A DNA stretch of 64,000 bases from Acidimangrovimonas sediminis (GTDB lineage: Bacteria > Pseudomonadota > Alphaproteobacteria > Rhodobacterales > Rhodobacteraceae). Below, in pieces: positions 17,717 to 25,546 of the stretch. Position 1 is the stretch's first letter. Each line of letters begins with the position of its first letter. The position numbers were made by a program, and so were the translations under genes. The notes beneath the pieces are model-generated. The model made no database searches and was not told the DNA's origin. It worked only from the letters and a program-made list of their open reading frames with translations. The stretch spans positions 1-64,000 of the forward strand of contig NZ_PHSN01000017.1 in assembly GCF_002871005.1 (NCBI RefSeq). The letters run 5' to 3'.

Positions 17717-18297
17717 GTGCCGCACGGACCATCGCGGGCGGGATCGACCGGCTGTCGGCGGTCCTCAACCGCGTCGCGCTGGTGGTAGCGGTGCTGGCCG
17801 TGCTTGTCATGCTGGCCTCGGCCAGCTGGCAGGTCTTCGCGCGCTACCTCCTCGACCAGCCGCCGCCCTGGACCGAGGAACTCTCGCGCTATTCGATGGT
17901 CTGGGGCGGGATGCTGGGCGCCTCCTGCGCCTACCGGATGAAGGCCGACCCGACCCTGTTCCCCGAGATGGTCACACTCGGGGGCGGGATCGGGCTGGTG
18001 GCGGTGCTGATCCGCAGCCTGGGCGCGGCGATCTTCATCGTTGCGACATTGTGGTTCTGCATCTTCGGCGGCGGGATGGAAATCGGGCGCGGCTACATCG
18101 CCCGGCTGGTCAGCCGCAGCGCGGAGACGATGGATGTCTCGATGGCCGTCTTCGGCATCGCGATCCCCATCGCCTGCGTCCTCGTCCTCCTCCACGTGCT
18201 GGCCGACATCGCCCGCGCGCTCTTCCCCGCCGACGCCCTGGCCGCCCATGGCCGACCCGACGAAACCGTCCCGCCCCTCACCGAAAACGCGCTCTGA
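17713..18297 (+). CDS. TRAP transporter small membrane subunit (DctQ type)
   Basis: 194 residues with four predicted membrane helices. The TRAP-Q signature includes SWQVFARYLLDQPPPWTEELSRYSMVWGGMLGAS. It pairs with the DctM subunit to form the membrane complex. The ATG overlaps the stop of the binding-protein gene by 4 bp. The C-terminal 25 residues are a hydrophilic tail. Confidence 0.9.
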   Translation: MSAARTIAGGIDRLSAVLNRVALVVAVLAVLVMLASASWQVFARYLLDQPPPWTEELSRYSMVWGGMLGASCAYRMKADPTLFPEMVTLGGGIGLVAVLIRSLGAAIFIVATLWFCIFGGGMEIGRGYIARLVSRSAETMDVSMAVFGIAIPIACVLVLLHVLADIARALFPADALAAHGRPDETVPPLTENAL

Positions 18298-18328
18298 CAC
18301 GGGCGCCCCGACCCCGAGGATTTCCAAG

Positions 18329-19822
18329 ATGAAGCTGTTCATGGCCTCGCTCGCCACGGAAACCAATTCGTTCTCGCCCATCCCGACCGGGTGGAGCGGG
18401 TTCCGTCAGAGCCTGCATTCCAAGACCGCCTCGATCGACGGGACGGGCGCCTATGCCACCGCGGTCAAGGTGTGGCGCCGCCGGGCGGAAGAACTGGGGT
18501 GGGAGATAGCCGAGGGTCTGGCAACCTATGCCCAGCCCGCCGGTCCCACGGTGCGCGGCGTCTACGAGGCGATGCGCGACGACATCCTGACCGACCTTGC
18601 CGCCGCGATGCCGGTCGACGTGGTGCTCCTGTCGATGCACGGCGCCATGATCGCCCAGGGCTATGACGATTGCGAGGGCGACCTGTTGACCCGGGCGCGG
18701 GCAATCGTGGGGGACGGCGCGAAGATCGGGCTGGAGATCGACCCGCATTGCCACCTGACCGAGGAAATGATGACCGCCGCCGACGCGATCGTCTGCTACA
18801 AGGAATACCCCCATATCGACGTGGCCGAGCGCGCGGAGGAACTGTTCACACTCTGCGCCGATGCGGCGGAGGGGCGCACCAACCCGGTGATGCGCGACTA
18901 TGATTGCCGGATGATGGCGATGTATCACACGCCGTTCGAGCCGATCCGCGGCTATGTCGACCGGATGCAGGCGATGGAGGGCAAGGACGGCATCCTTTCC
19001 GTTTCGCTGGCGCACGGCTTTCCCTGGGGGGACAGCCCCCGGGTCGGTACGCGGACACTGGTGATCGCCGACGGCGACGCGGCGCTGGCCGAGGCGCGGG
19101 CGGCCGCGCTGGGGCAGGAGCTGTGGGAGATGCGCCACGAGTTGCGGCAGTTCCCCGGAATGGGCGAGGGACTCGACCGGGCCGAGGCGGCGATGGCGCA
19201 TCCCGTGGTGCTTGCCGATTTCGCCGACAATGCGGGCGGCGGCGCGCCGTCGGACAGCACCTTCGTCCTGCGCGAGGTGCTGGCGCGGGGGCTGCGCGAC
19301 GTGGCGCTGGGGATCTTCTGGGACCCGGTGGTGACGGCGATGTGCATCGACGCGGGCGTGGGCGCGGTGCTGCCGGTGCGGCTGGGTGGCAAGGTGGGGC
19401 CGATGTCGGGCGATCCGGTCGACCTGACCGTCACGGTGCGCGGCATCAACCAGGGCGCGTTCCAGCGCCTCGGCCCGGCGCGCCACGCGATGGGCGATGC
19501 CGTCTGGCTGGAGGCCGATGGCGTGCATATCGTCGCCAACACCCTGCGCTGCCAGTGTTTTCACCCCGAGGCGTTCGAGGATCTGGGCCTGAGCCTTGCC
19601 GCGATGAAGATCGTCGTGGTGAAATCCTCGCAGCATTTCTACGACGGTTTTGCCCCGATCGCGGCCGAGGTGATCCACCTCGCGACCCCGGGGGCGATCC
19701 CGCCGGACTACCGCATCATCCCCTTCACCAGGCGTGACGATAATTTCTGGCCGAAGACCGAAGATCCCTTCGCCTCCGGCCCTGTCTCCGCCGTCCCCGC
19801 TCCCGAAAGGGCCGCCCAATGA
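18329..19822 (+). CDS. M81 family metallopeptidase (MlrC-like)
   Basis: 497 residues, the normal length for MlrC-like proteins. The family motifs are present: SLATETNSFSP near the start, LSMHGAM, LEIDPHCHLTEEM, CYKEYPHIDVAERAEEL, a central DNAGGGAPSDSTF and SSQHFYDGFAPIA near the C-terminus. His and Asp residues in these motifs are the expected zinc ligands. MlrC of Sphingomonas cleaves linear microcystin and a tetrapeptide at the Adda residue, but most relatives have unknown substrates. GAGGA lies 8 nt upstream of the ATG. It is co-transcribed with TRAP genes and a D-aminoacylase-like gene (ATGA overlap), so it probably cleaves an imported amide or small peptide with unusual residues. Confidence 0.9.
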   Translation: MKLFMASLATETNSFSPIPTGWSGFRQSLHSKTASIDGTGAYATAVKVWRRRAEELGWEIAEGLATYAQPAGPTVRGVYEAMRDDILTDLAAAMPVDVVLLSMHGAMIAQGYDDCEGDLLTRARAIVGDGAKIGLEIDPHCHLTEEMMTAADAIVCYKEYPHIDVAERAEELFTLCADAAEGRTNPVMRDYDCRMMAMYHTPFEPIRGYVDRMQAMEGKDGILSVSLAHGFPWGDSPRVGTRTLVIADGDAALAEARAAALGQELWEMRHELRQFPGMGEGLDRAEAAMAHPVVLADFADNAGGGAPSDSTFVLREVLARGLRDVALGIFWDPVVTAMCIDAGVGAVLPVRLGGKVGPMSGDPVDLTVTVRGINQGAFQRLGPARHAMGDAVWLEADGVHIVANTLRCQCFHPEAFEDLGLSLAAMKIVVVKSSQHFYDGFAPIAAEVIHLATPGAIPPDYRIIPFTRRDDNFWPKTEDPFASGPVSAVPAPERAAQ

Positions 19823-21312
19823 ATTACGATCTCCTGATCCGCAACGGCCGCGTCATCGACCCCGAGACCGGCTTTGACGAGGTCTGCGACCTTGCCGTCT
19901 CGGGCGGGACCATCGCCGCGGTGGGCACCGACCTTGGCCCCGCCGAGCGCGAGATCGACGCGACCGGGCTTGTCGTTTCGCCCGGGTTCATCGACCTGCA
20001 CGCACATGGCCAGTCGGTCGCGGCCGACCGGATGCAGGCCTTCGACGGCGTGACCACAACGCTGGAGCTGGAGGTGGGCGTGCTGCCGGTGGGCCAGTGG
20101 TACGACGCGCAGGCCAAGGCCGGGCGCCCGCTGAACTACGGCACCGCGGCAGCCTGGGCCTTCGCCCGCCGCGCGGCCTTCGGCGGCTTCACGCCGGACG
20201 GCAGCGTCAACCCGCTCAACCACATGGGAAGCTCCAACGACCTGCGCTGGACGACCGACACGGCAAGCCCCGAGCAGCTCTCGGACCTCCTGTCGTTGAC
20301 GCGCGAGTCGCTTGAGGACGGGGCGATCGGCATCGGCCTGCCGAACGGCTACCTGCCCGGCGCGGGGATGCAGGAGCTGACGAAAATCTGCGACCTGGCC
20401 GAGGAATTCGGGCGCCCGACATATACCCACATCGCCTACATGAGCAACGTCGACCCGCACAGCTCGGTCGACAGCTACGTGAAGCTGATCGGGCTGGCGG
20501 GCGCGACCGGGGCGCATATGCACATCTGCCACCTGAACTCTACCAGCCTGCTGGACATCGACCGCGCGGTCGAGGTGATCGCAAAGGCGCAGGCGCAGGG
20601 CCTTCGGGTCACGACCGAGGCCTATCCCTACGGCGCCGGATCCACGGTGGTCGGCGCGGGTTTCTTCGCGGATCCGGAGTTCACCACGCGCACCGGCAGC
20701 GATTACACCGCGATCGAGATGGTCAAGAACCGGCACCGGTTCGAGGACCGCGACGACATCCTGCGTGCCCAGCATGAGGATCCGAAGGACCTGGTGATCT
20801 GGCATTACCTCGATATCGAGGTGAACGCGGAACATCGCCGGATGCTGGACGTCTCGGTCACCTTCCCGGGTGGCTCCATCGGTTCGGACGCGATGCCATG
20901 GACCCTGCCCGACGGGTCGATCTACGACGGCCTCGACTGGCCGCTGCCCGACACCGTGTCATCGCACCCCCGCTCGGCCGGCACCTTCACCCGGTTCCTG
21001 CGTGACTACGTCTTCGATCGCGAGACGATGTCGCTGACCGAGGGGCTGGCGCGCTGCACGATCTACGCCGCCCGGGTGATCGAGGGCTGCACCCCGCAGA
21101 TCGCGCGCAAGGCACGGCTGCGCGCGGGTTTCGATGCCGACATCACCATCTTCGACCCGGCAACGGTGACCGACCGCGCCACCTTCACCGACATGAACCG
21201 CCCCGCCGAGGGGGTGAAATACCTCATCGTCGGCGGCACCCCGGTGATCGACGGCGGCGCGCTGGACACCGCCGCCGCCCCTGGTCAACCGATCCGCTGC
21301 CCGCGGTCATGA
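19819..21312 (+). CDS. Amidohydrolase, D-aminoacylase-like
   Basis: 497 residues. The N-terminal composite domain is followed by the metal motif FIDLHAH (H61, H63), then by AYPYGAGS, a central segment THIAYMSNVD with the metal-region His, HICHLNSTSLLD, and the Asp region SIGSDAMPW. This matches the N-acyl-D-amino acid deacylase / dihydroorotase-like branch of the amidohydrolase superfamily. It probably removes an acyl or carbamoyl group from a D-configured or unusual amino acid. It overlaps both neighbours by 4 bp. With the upstream FAD oxidase it suggests a path from an acylated amino acid to an oxo acid. Confidence 0.87.
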   Translation: MNYDLLIRNGRVIDPETGFDEVCDLAVSGGTIAAVGTDLGPAEREIDATGLVVSPGFIDLHAHGQSVAADRMQAFDGVTTTLELEVGVLPVGQWYDAQAKAGRPLNYGTAAAWAFARRAAFGGFTPDGSVNPLNHMGSSNDLRWTTDTASPEQLSDLLSLTRESLEDGAIGIGLPNGYLPGAGMQELTKICDLAEEFGRPTYTHIAYMSNVDPHSSVDSYVKLIGLAGATGAHMHICHLNSTSLLDIDRAVEVIAKAQAQGLRVTTEAYPYGAGSTVVGAGFFADPEFTTRTGSDYTAIEMVKNRHRFEDRDDILRAQHEDPKDLVIWHYLDIEVNAEHRRMLDVSVTFPGGSIGSDAMPWTLPDGSIYDGLDWPLPDTVSSHPRSAGTFTRFLRDYVFDRETMSLTEGLARCTIYAARVIEGCTPQIARKARLRAGFDADITIFDPATVTDRATFTDMNRPAEGVKYLIVGGTPVIDGGALDTAAAPGQPIRCPRS

Positions 21313-22250
21313 CGGTTCCCATCCTTCTGGTGACCGGCTTCCTCGGCGCCGGGAAGACGACCTTCATCAACGGCCTGCTTCAGGATGCGCGGGGCCTGTC
21401 CATCGCCGCTATCGTCAACGATTTCGGCAGCGTCAACATCGACGCGGCCCTGCTGGAGACGGCGACGGACGAGGTGATCGGGCTGAAGAACGGCTGTATC
21501 TGCTGTTCGCTTCAGGGCGATCTTCTGCGTACGCTGCGGCAAGTGCTGGCGGGCGGGACGCGCGACCTCGTGGTGATCGAGGCCAGCGGCGTGGCCGATC
21601 CGCAAGGCATCGTGCAGGCGCTGATGGATCCGGTGCTGTGGCCGGCGGCGGCGCTCGATTCCATCGTCTGCCTGATCGATGCGGGGGATCTTGCGGCGAC
21701 GCCGGAACGGGCGGCCGATCCGCTCTGGGCAGCCCAGGTCGCCGCGGCGGATTTCGTCCATCTCAGCAAGACCGGCGAGGCGCGCCCCGGGGACGTGGGC
21801 GCCCTGACCGCGCGGCTTGCCGCGATGGGAAAGACGGCAGTGTTCGGCCAGGACGGAAGCGCACGCGACATCCGCGACCTGATCGCCCGCGGAACGCCGC
21901 GCCCCGGCGCCGGCCGGACCCGGCGCGCGACGCTGGACAGCGCCCGGTTCGCCACGCTGGACAGCGCCCGGTTCGCCACGCTCGAATGGCGCTGCGAAAG
22001 TGCGGTCTCCCTGCCCGCCTTCCAACGCCTGATCGGCCAGCTTGCGCCCCGGCTGCTGCGGGCCAAGGGCTTCCTGACCTTTGCCGAGAAACCGGGCGAC
22101 GCACACCTGTTCCAGATGGTCGGCAAGCGCGCCACCCTCGCCCGCCACGAGCGCCCGCAGAAGGGCTGTGACCTCGTCCTGATCGGCGAGGCGGCGACGC
22201 TGGAGCCCGACGCGACCCGACGCGCGCTGGATGCGTTGCCGAGGGCCTAA
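21309..22250 (+). CDS. CobW/COG0523-type GTPase, putative metallochaperone
   Basis: 313 residues. Walker A GFLGAGKTT is near the N-terminus, with the zinc-binding CxCC motif in NGCICCSLQGDLL and the Walker B/DxxG-like VVIEASGVADP. The guanine-specificity motif (N/TKxD) is degenerate here (HLSKTGE). COG0523 proteins move Zn2+ or other metals into client enzymes; its place at the end of an operon with two metal-dependent hydrolases suggests they are its clients. A perfect 24-bp tandem repeat at 21930-21977 adds the duplicated segment TLDSARFA between the two domains. The C-terminal CobW_C domain (RLLRAKGFLTFAEKPGDAHLF) is present. Confidence 0.9.
   Translation: MTVPILLVTGFLGAGKTTFINGLLQDARGLSIAAIVNDFGSVNIDAALLETATDEVIGLKNGCICCSLQGDLLRTLRQVLAGGTRDLVVIEASGVADPQGIVQALMDPVLWPAAALDSIVCLIDAGDLAATPERAADPLWAAQVAAADFVHLSKTGEARPGDVGALTARLAAMGKTAVFGQDGSARDIRDLIARGTPRPGAGRTRRATLDSARFATLDSARFATLEWRCESAVSLPAFQRLIGQLAPRLLRAKGFLTFAEKPGDAHLFQMVGKRATLARHERPQKGCDLVLIGEAATLEPDATRRALDALPRA
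21930..21977 (+). repeat. 24-bp perfect tandem duplication in the CobW-type gene
   Basis: Two identical 24-bp units (each beginning ACGCTGGACAGC) followed by a partial third copy, ACGCTCGA. In-frame, the duplication inserts eight residues. The identity suggests a recent slippage event and possible length variation among strains. Confidence 0.9.
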
Positions 22251-22348
22251 GCCGGGCGCTCTCCCCTTCCGGCACGATCCCGCGCGGATCCTGTCCGTCC
22301 CGCACGCTTTCCCGCCGGGGGCCGGCCGAGTCAGGGCTGCCGGATGCC

Positions 22349-22358
22349 GGGGGGGGGG
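22349..22358. repeat. G10 homopolymer tract
   Basis: Ten consecutive G on the plus strand in the 283-bp gap between the CobW-type gene and the IclR gene, about 180 bp before the IclR start. Such a tract is prone to slippage but lies outside any coding region or recognisable promoter. Confidence 0.85.
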
Positions 22359-22501
22359 CGCCCCTGGCCAAACCCAGTCCGCCCAGAATTCAGGCATATG
22401 GCGCCAAAACGGCATCATCGGCGCCCACCCTTCGCGCCGCACGCGCCTTGGTCGCGAAAAAAGCGGTTGCCTTGCCCCCATTTCTCCGATCTTCTCAATT
22501 A

Positions 22502-22525
22502 ATGAAATCACAATTCTCATTTCGT
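22502..22525. promoter_or_regulatory. Inverted repeat upstream of the IclR gene
   Basis: ATGAAAT (22502-22508) and ATTTCGT (22519-22525) form a 6-of-7 inverted repeat in an AT-rich stretch ending 8 bp before the IclR start codon. It could be an autoregulatory operator. The evidence is position and symmetry only. Confidence 0.35.
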
Positions 22526-22533
22526 GGGAAAAT

Positions 22534-23271
22534 ATGTCCGCCGCCGAACGAGCCCTCTCTGTCCTGACGCTCTTCATCAATTCCGACGGGGCCCTGACCG
22601 CGCAGCAGGTCGCCGCGTCGATGGCGATGCCGCTTGCCACCGCCTACAGGCATCTCGGCCTGCTCAAGCGGATGGGGTTCGTCACCGATCTCGGCCGGGA
22701 CGGGGGCTTTGCGCTGGGGCCGGCCGCCTTTCGCATGGCCGAACGTGTCGGACAGACTTCGTACCTCTCGTCGGTCGCGGTACCCGAGATGCAGCGGCTC
22801 TCGCGCGAGACGGAGGAAAGCGTGGGCCTCATGCGCCTCGTGGGCGGCCAGATCCAGTGCCTCGAGATGGTCGAAAGCGCGCAGCCCCTGCGCTGTTCCT
22901 TCGTGAAGGGGGGCCTCAACACCCTCAACCGCGGCGCGACCGCGCAGGCGATCCTTGCCTTCATGGATGCGGGGCTGCGCGGCCGCATCCTGCGACAGCT
23001 CGGCCAGCCCGGCCTGCTGAGCGCGGAGGAGATCTTGGCGGTGCAGGCCACCGGCCACGCGGAAAGCGAGGGCGAGGTCGACGCGGGCGTCTGGGGCGTC
23101 AGCGCGCCGATCTATTCCGCGCCCGGGCGCTTCGAGGGATGCGTGACGCTGATGGCGCCGGCCGTGCGCGTCGCCGACCGCCGCGCGGGCCTGATCGCGT
23201 CGCTGGCCGCCCATGCCCGGAACATCACCGACCAACTCAGTTCAACCACCAACCAACAGGAAACCCTCTGA
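22534..23271 (+). CDS. IclR family transcription regulator
   Basis: 245 residues. The N-terminal winged HTH is ALTAQQVAASMAMPLATAYRHLGLLKRMGFV. The C-terminal effector domain includes LNTLNRGATAQAILAF and an EGEVDAGVWGVSAPIYSAPG-type ligand-pocket region at about residues 175-195. The ATG at 22534 has only a weak GTGGGA upstream, but it follows the AT-rich promoter-like DNA and begins the conserved region. Its stop is 1 bp before the binding-protein gene, so it is in the operon it probably regulates (amino acid ABC transporter and hutF). Confidence 0.9.
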   Translation: MSAAERALSVLTLFINSDGALTAQQVAASMAMPLATAYRHLGLLKRMGFVTDLGRDGGFALGPAAFRMAERVGQTSYLSSVAVPEMQRLSRETEESVGLMRLVGGQIQCLEMVESAQPLRCSFVKGGLNTLNRGATAQAILAFMDAGLRGRILRQLGQPGLLSAEEILAVQATGHAESEGEVDAGVWGVSAPIYSAPGRFEGCVTLMAPAVRVADRRAGLIASLAAHARNITDQLSSTTNQQETL

Positions 23272-23272
23272 A

Positions 23273-24013
23273 ATGAAGATCACCAAGATGCTGCGCGCCG
23301 GCCTGATCGCCACCGCGGTGCTTTGCCAGCCGGTCCTGGCACAGGCCAAGGACATCACCATCGCCACCGACGCGACCTTTCCGCCGTTCGAATACTACGA
23401 CAACGGCAAGCTGACCGGGTTCGACATCGAGCTGCTGACCGCGCTGTCGGAAAAGATGGGCGACAAGATCAAGTGGACCACGACCGACTTCAAGAGCCTG
23501 ATCCCCGGCCTCGTCGCCAAGCGCTTCGACATGGCCGTCTCGGCGATCTACCTGACCGCGGAACGGGCCAAGGTCGTGGATTTCTCGGACCCCTACTACA
23601 CCGGCGGTCTGGTGGCCATGGTGCAGGCCAAGGACACCGCGATCACCGAGCCGAAGGAGCTTGCCGGCAAGTCGGTCGCCGTTCAGGTCGGCACCAAGTC
23701 GGTCAACTACCTGCGTGACAACTATCCCAAGGCCAAGCTCGTCGAGGTCGAGAAGAACGAGCAGATGTTCGAAATGCTCAAGATCGGCCGCGTCGACGCG
23801 GTGGTGACCGGCAAGCCGGCCGCGCTTCTCTATGCCAAGGAAAACCCGGCCGTGAAGGTCCTCGCCAAGCAGCTGACCAACGAGCAGTACGCGATGGCGA
23901 TCCGCAAGGGTGAACCCGACCTCGTGAAGAAAATCGACACCGCGCTCGCCGCGATCAAGGCCGACGGAACCTACGACAAGCTCGTGACCAAGTGGTTCGG
24001 TCCGTCGAAGTGA
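23273..24013 (+). CDS. Polar amino acid ABC transporter substrate-binding protein
   Basis: 246 residues. Signal peptide 1-25. SBP_bac_3 fold: ITIATDATFPPFEYYDNGKLTGFDIELLTAL marks the start of the mature protein (cited as the region at 27-58), with KRFDMAVSAIYLTAERAKVVDFSDPYY around residues 82-110. It captures a polar amino acid or amino-acid-like ligand in the periplasm for the permease encoded next. With hutF in the same operon, a histidine-degradation intermediate such as formiminoglutamate, or a related compound, is possible. Confidence 0.93.
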   Translation: MKITKMLRAGLIATAVLCQPVLAQAKDITIATDATFPPFEYYDNGKLTGFDIELLTALSEKMGDKIKWTTTDFKSLIPGLVAKRFDMAVSAIYLTAERAKVVDFSDPYYTGGLVAMVQAKDTAITEPKELAGKSVAVQVGTKSVNYLRDNYPKAKLVEVEKNEQMFEMLKIGRVDAVVTGKPAALLYAKENPAVKVLAKQLTNEQYAMAIRKGEPDLVKKIDTALAAIKADGTYDKLVTKWFGPSK

Positions 24014-24035
24014 CACCCTGAGCGGAGGCAATGGC

Positions 24036-24704
24036 ATGAACCTCGACTTCTCCCCGGTCTGGCAGGGCTGGCCGTATCTGATGCAGGGCGCGCTGGTCAC
24101 AATCGAGGTGACCAGTAGTGCGCTGCTCCTGAGCGTCTCGCTCGGGTTGCTGATCGGCATCGGTCGCCTGAACCCGAAACGGCGGGTCATCTATGGCCTT
24201 GCCTCCGCCTACGTCACCTTCATCCGCGGCACCCCGCTGCTGGTGCAGCTTTTCCTGCTCTACTTCGGGTTGCCGCAATTCAATATCATGCTGCCCGCCT
24301 TCGTCTGCGGGACGCTCGGGCTCGGCATCTACTCGGCCGCCTATGTGTCGGAGATCGTCCGCGGCGCGATCCAGTCCATCGATCATGGCCAGGTGGAGGC
24401 CGCGCGCTCCATCGGCATGTCGTCTAGGCAGGCGATGCGGGTCATCATCCTGCCGCAGGCGGCGCTGCGGATGATCCCGCCTTTCGGGAACGAGTTCATC
24501 GCGCTGATCAAGAACTCGGCCCTCGTGTCGCTGTTGACGATCTCCGACCTGATGCACGAGGCGCAGATCATCATCTCGACCTCCTATCGCTCGCTCGAGG
24601 TCTATCTTGCCGTGGCGTTCATCTACCTCATCCTCACCAATGCCGCCGGCTTCGCGCTTCGCCTGATCGAACGGCGCATGAAGGCGGGAGGGATCCTGCA
24701 ATGA
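24036..24704 (+). CDS. Polar amino acid ABC transporter permease
   Basis: 222 residues with five predicted helices. The His/Glu/Gln/Arg-type permease motif is present: [22 protein letters not shown] near residues 62-83, and the EAA loop [22 protein letters not shown] at about residues 126-147. GGAGG lies 7 nt before the ATG. Only one permease gene is present, so the transporter is probably a permease homodimer. It overlaps the ATPase gene by 4 bp. Confidence 0.94.
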   Translation: MNLDFSPVWQGWPYLMQGALVTIEVTSSALLLSVSLGLLIGIGRLNPKRRVIYGLASAYVTFIRGTPLLVQLFLLYFGLPQFNIMLPAFVCGTLGLGIYSAAYVSEIVRGAIQSIDHGQVEAARSIGMSSRQAMRVIILPQAALRMIPPFGNEFIALIKNSALVSLLTISDLMHEAQIIISTSYRSLEVYLAVAFIYLILTNAAGFALRLIERRMKAGGILQ

Positions 24705-25477
24705 CATCGGCAATGACATCCACGACCGCCCCCATCATCGACATCCGCAACCTGTCCAAGAGCTTCGGCGAGACCGAGGTGCTGCGTGACGTGTCGCTGT
24801 CGGTGCGCCCGTCCGAGGTGGTCGTGATCATCGGCCCCTCGGGATCGGGCAAGAGCACGCTGCTACGCTGCTGCAACGCGCTGGAGGTGCCGCAGAAGGG
24901 CGCCATCACCGTGTGCGAGACGGAGTTGGTCCGCGATGGCGTCGTGCTGCCCGAGAAACAGCTGAACGCCCTGCGCACCCAAGTCGGCATGGTATTCCAG
25001 TCCTTCAACCTGTTCCCGCATCTGAGCGTTCTGCACAACGTCACGGTCGGCCCCCGCATGCTGTCGGGCCAGAGCCGCGACGAGGCAGAGGCCCGGGCGA
25101 TGGAGCTGCTCGAGAAGGTCGGCCTCGCAAACAAGGCGACGGCGCACCCGGCCCAGCTTTCGGGCGGCCAGAAACAGCGTGTGGCGATCGCCCGGGCGCT
25201 TGCCATGAAGCCCCGCGTCATGCTGTTCGACGAACCGACCTCGGCCCTCGATCCCGAACTGGTGGGCGAGGTTCTGGGCGTGATGAAGACGCTGGCCGAG
25301 GAAGGCATGACCATGCTCATCGTGACCCACGAGATGAGCTTTGCCCGCGACGTGGCCGACAGGGTTCTGGTGATGGACGGCGAGATCATCGAAGAGGGCC
25401 CGCCCTCCGAGATCTTCCTTTCGCCGCAGCACGCGCGGACGCAGAACTTCCTCAAGTCGGTACTGACACGAAGCTGA
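24701..25477 (+). CDS. Polar amino acid ABC transporter ATP-binding protein
   Basis: 258 residues. Walker [11 protein letters not shown]-loop [13 protein letters not shown], signature [15 protein letters not shown], Walker [13 protein letters not shown] and switch His VTHEM are all present. It belongs to the GlnQ/HisP class and powers the permease encoded upstream. GGAGGG lies 8 nt before the first ATG; a second ATG four codons later is also possible. Confidence 0.96.
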   Translation: MTSAMTSTTAPIIDIRNLSKSFGETEVLRDVSLSVRPSEVVVIIGPSGSGKSTLLRCCNALEVPQKGAITVCETELVRDGVVLPEKQLNALRTQVGMVFQSFNLFPHLSVLHNVTVGPRMLSGQSRDEAEARAMELLEKVGLANKATAHPAQLSGGQKQRVAIARALAMKPRVMLFDEPTSALDPELVGEVLGVMKTLAEEGMTMLIVTHEMSFARDVADRVLVMDGEIIEEGPPSEIFLSPQHARTQNFLKSVLTRS

Positions 25478-25546
25478 GGCCCCCGGGGGAGCGGCCACGC
25501 CGCCCCCTTCCGCCCTGCCCCCCTTCCACCGGAGACGAGAACCGCC

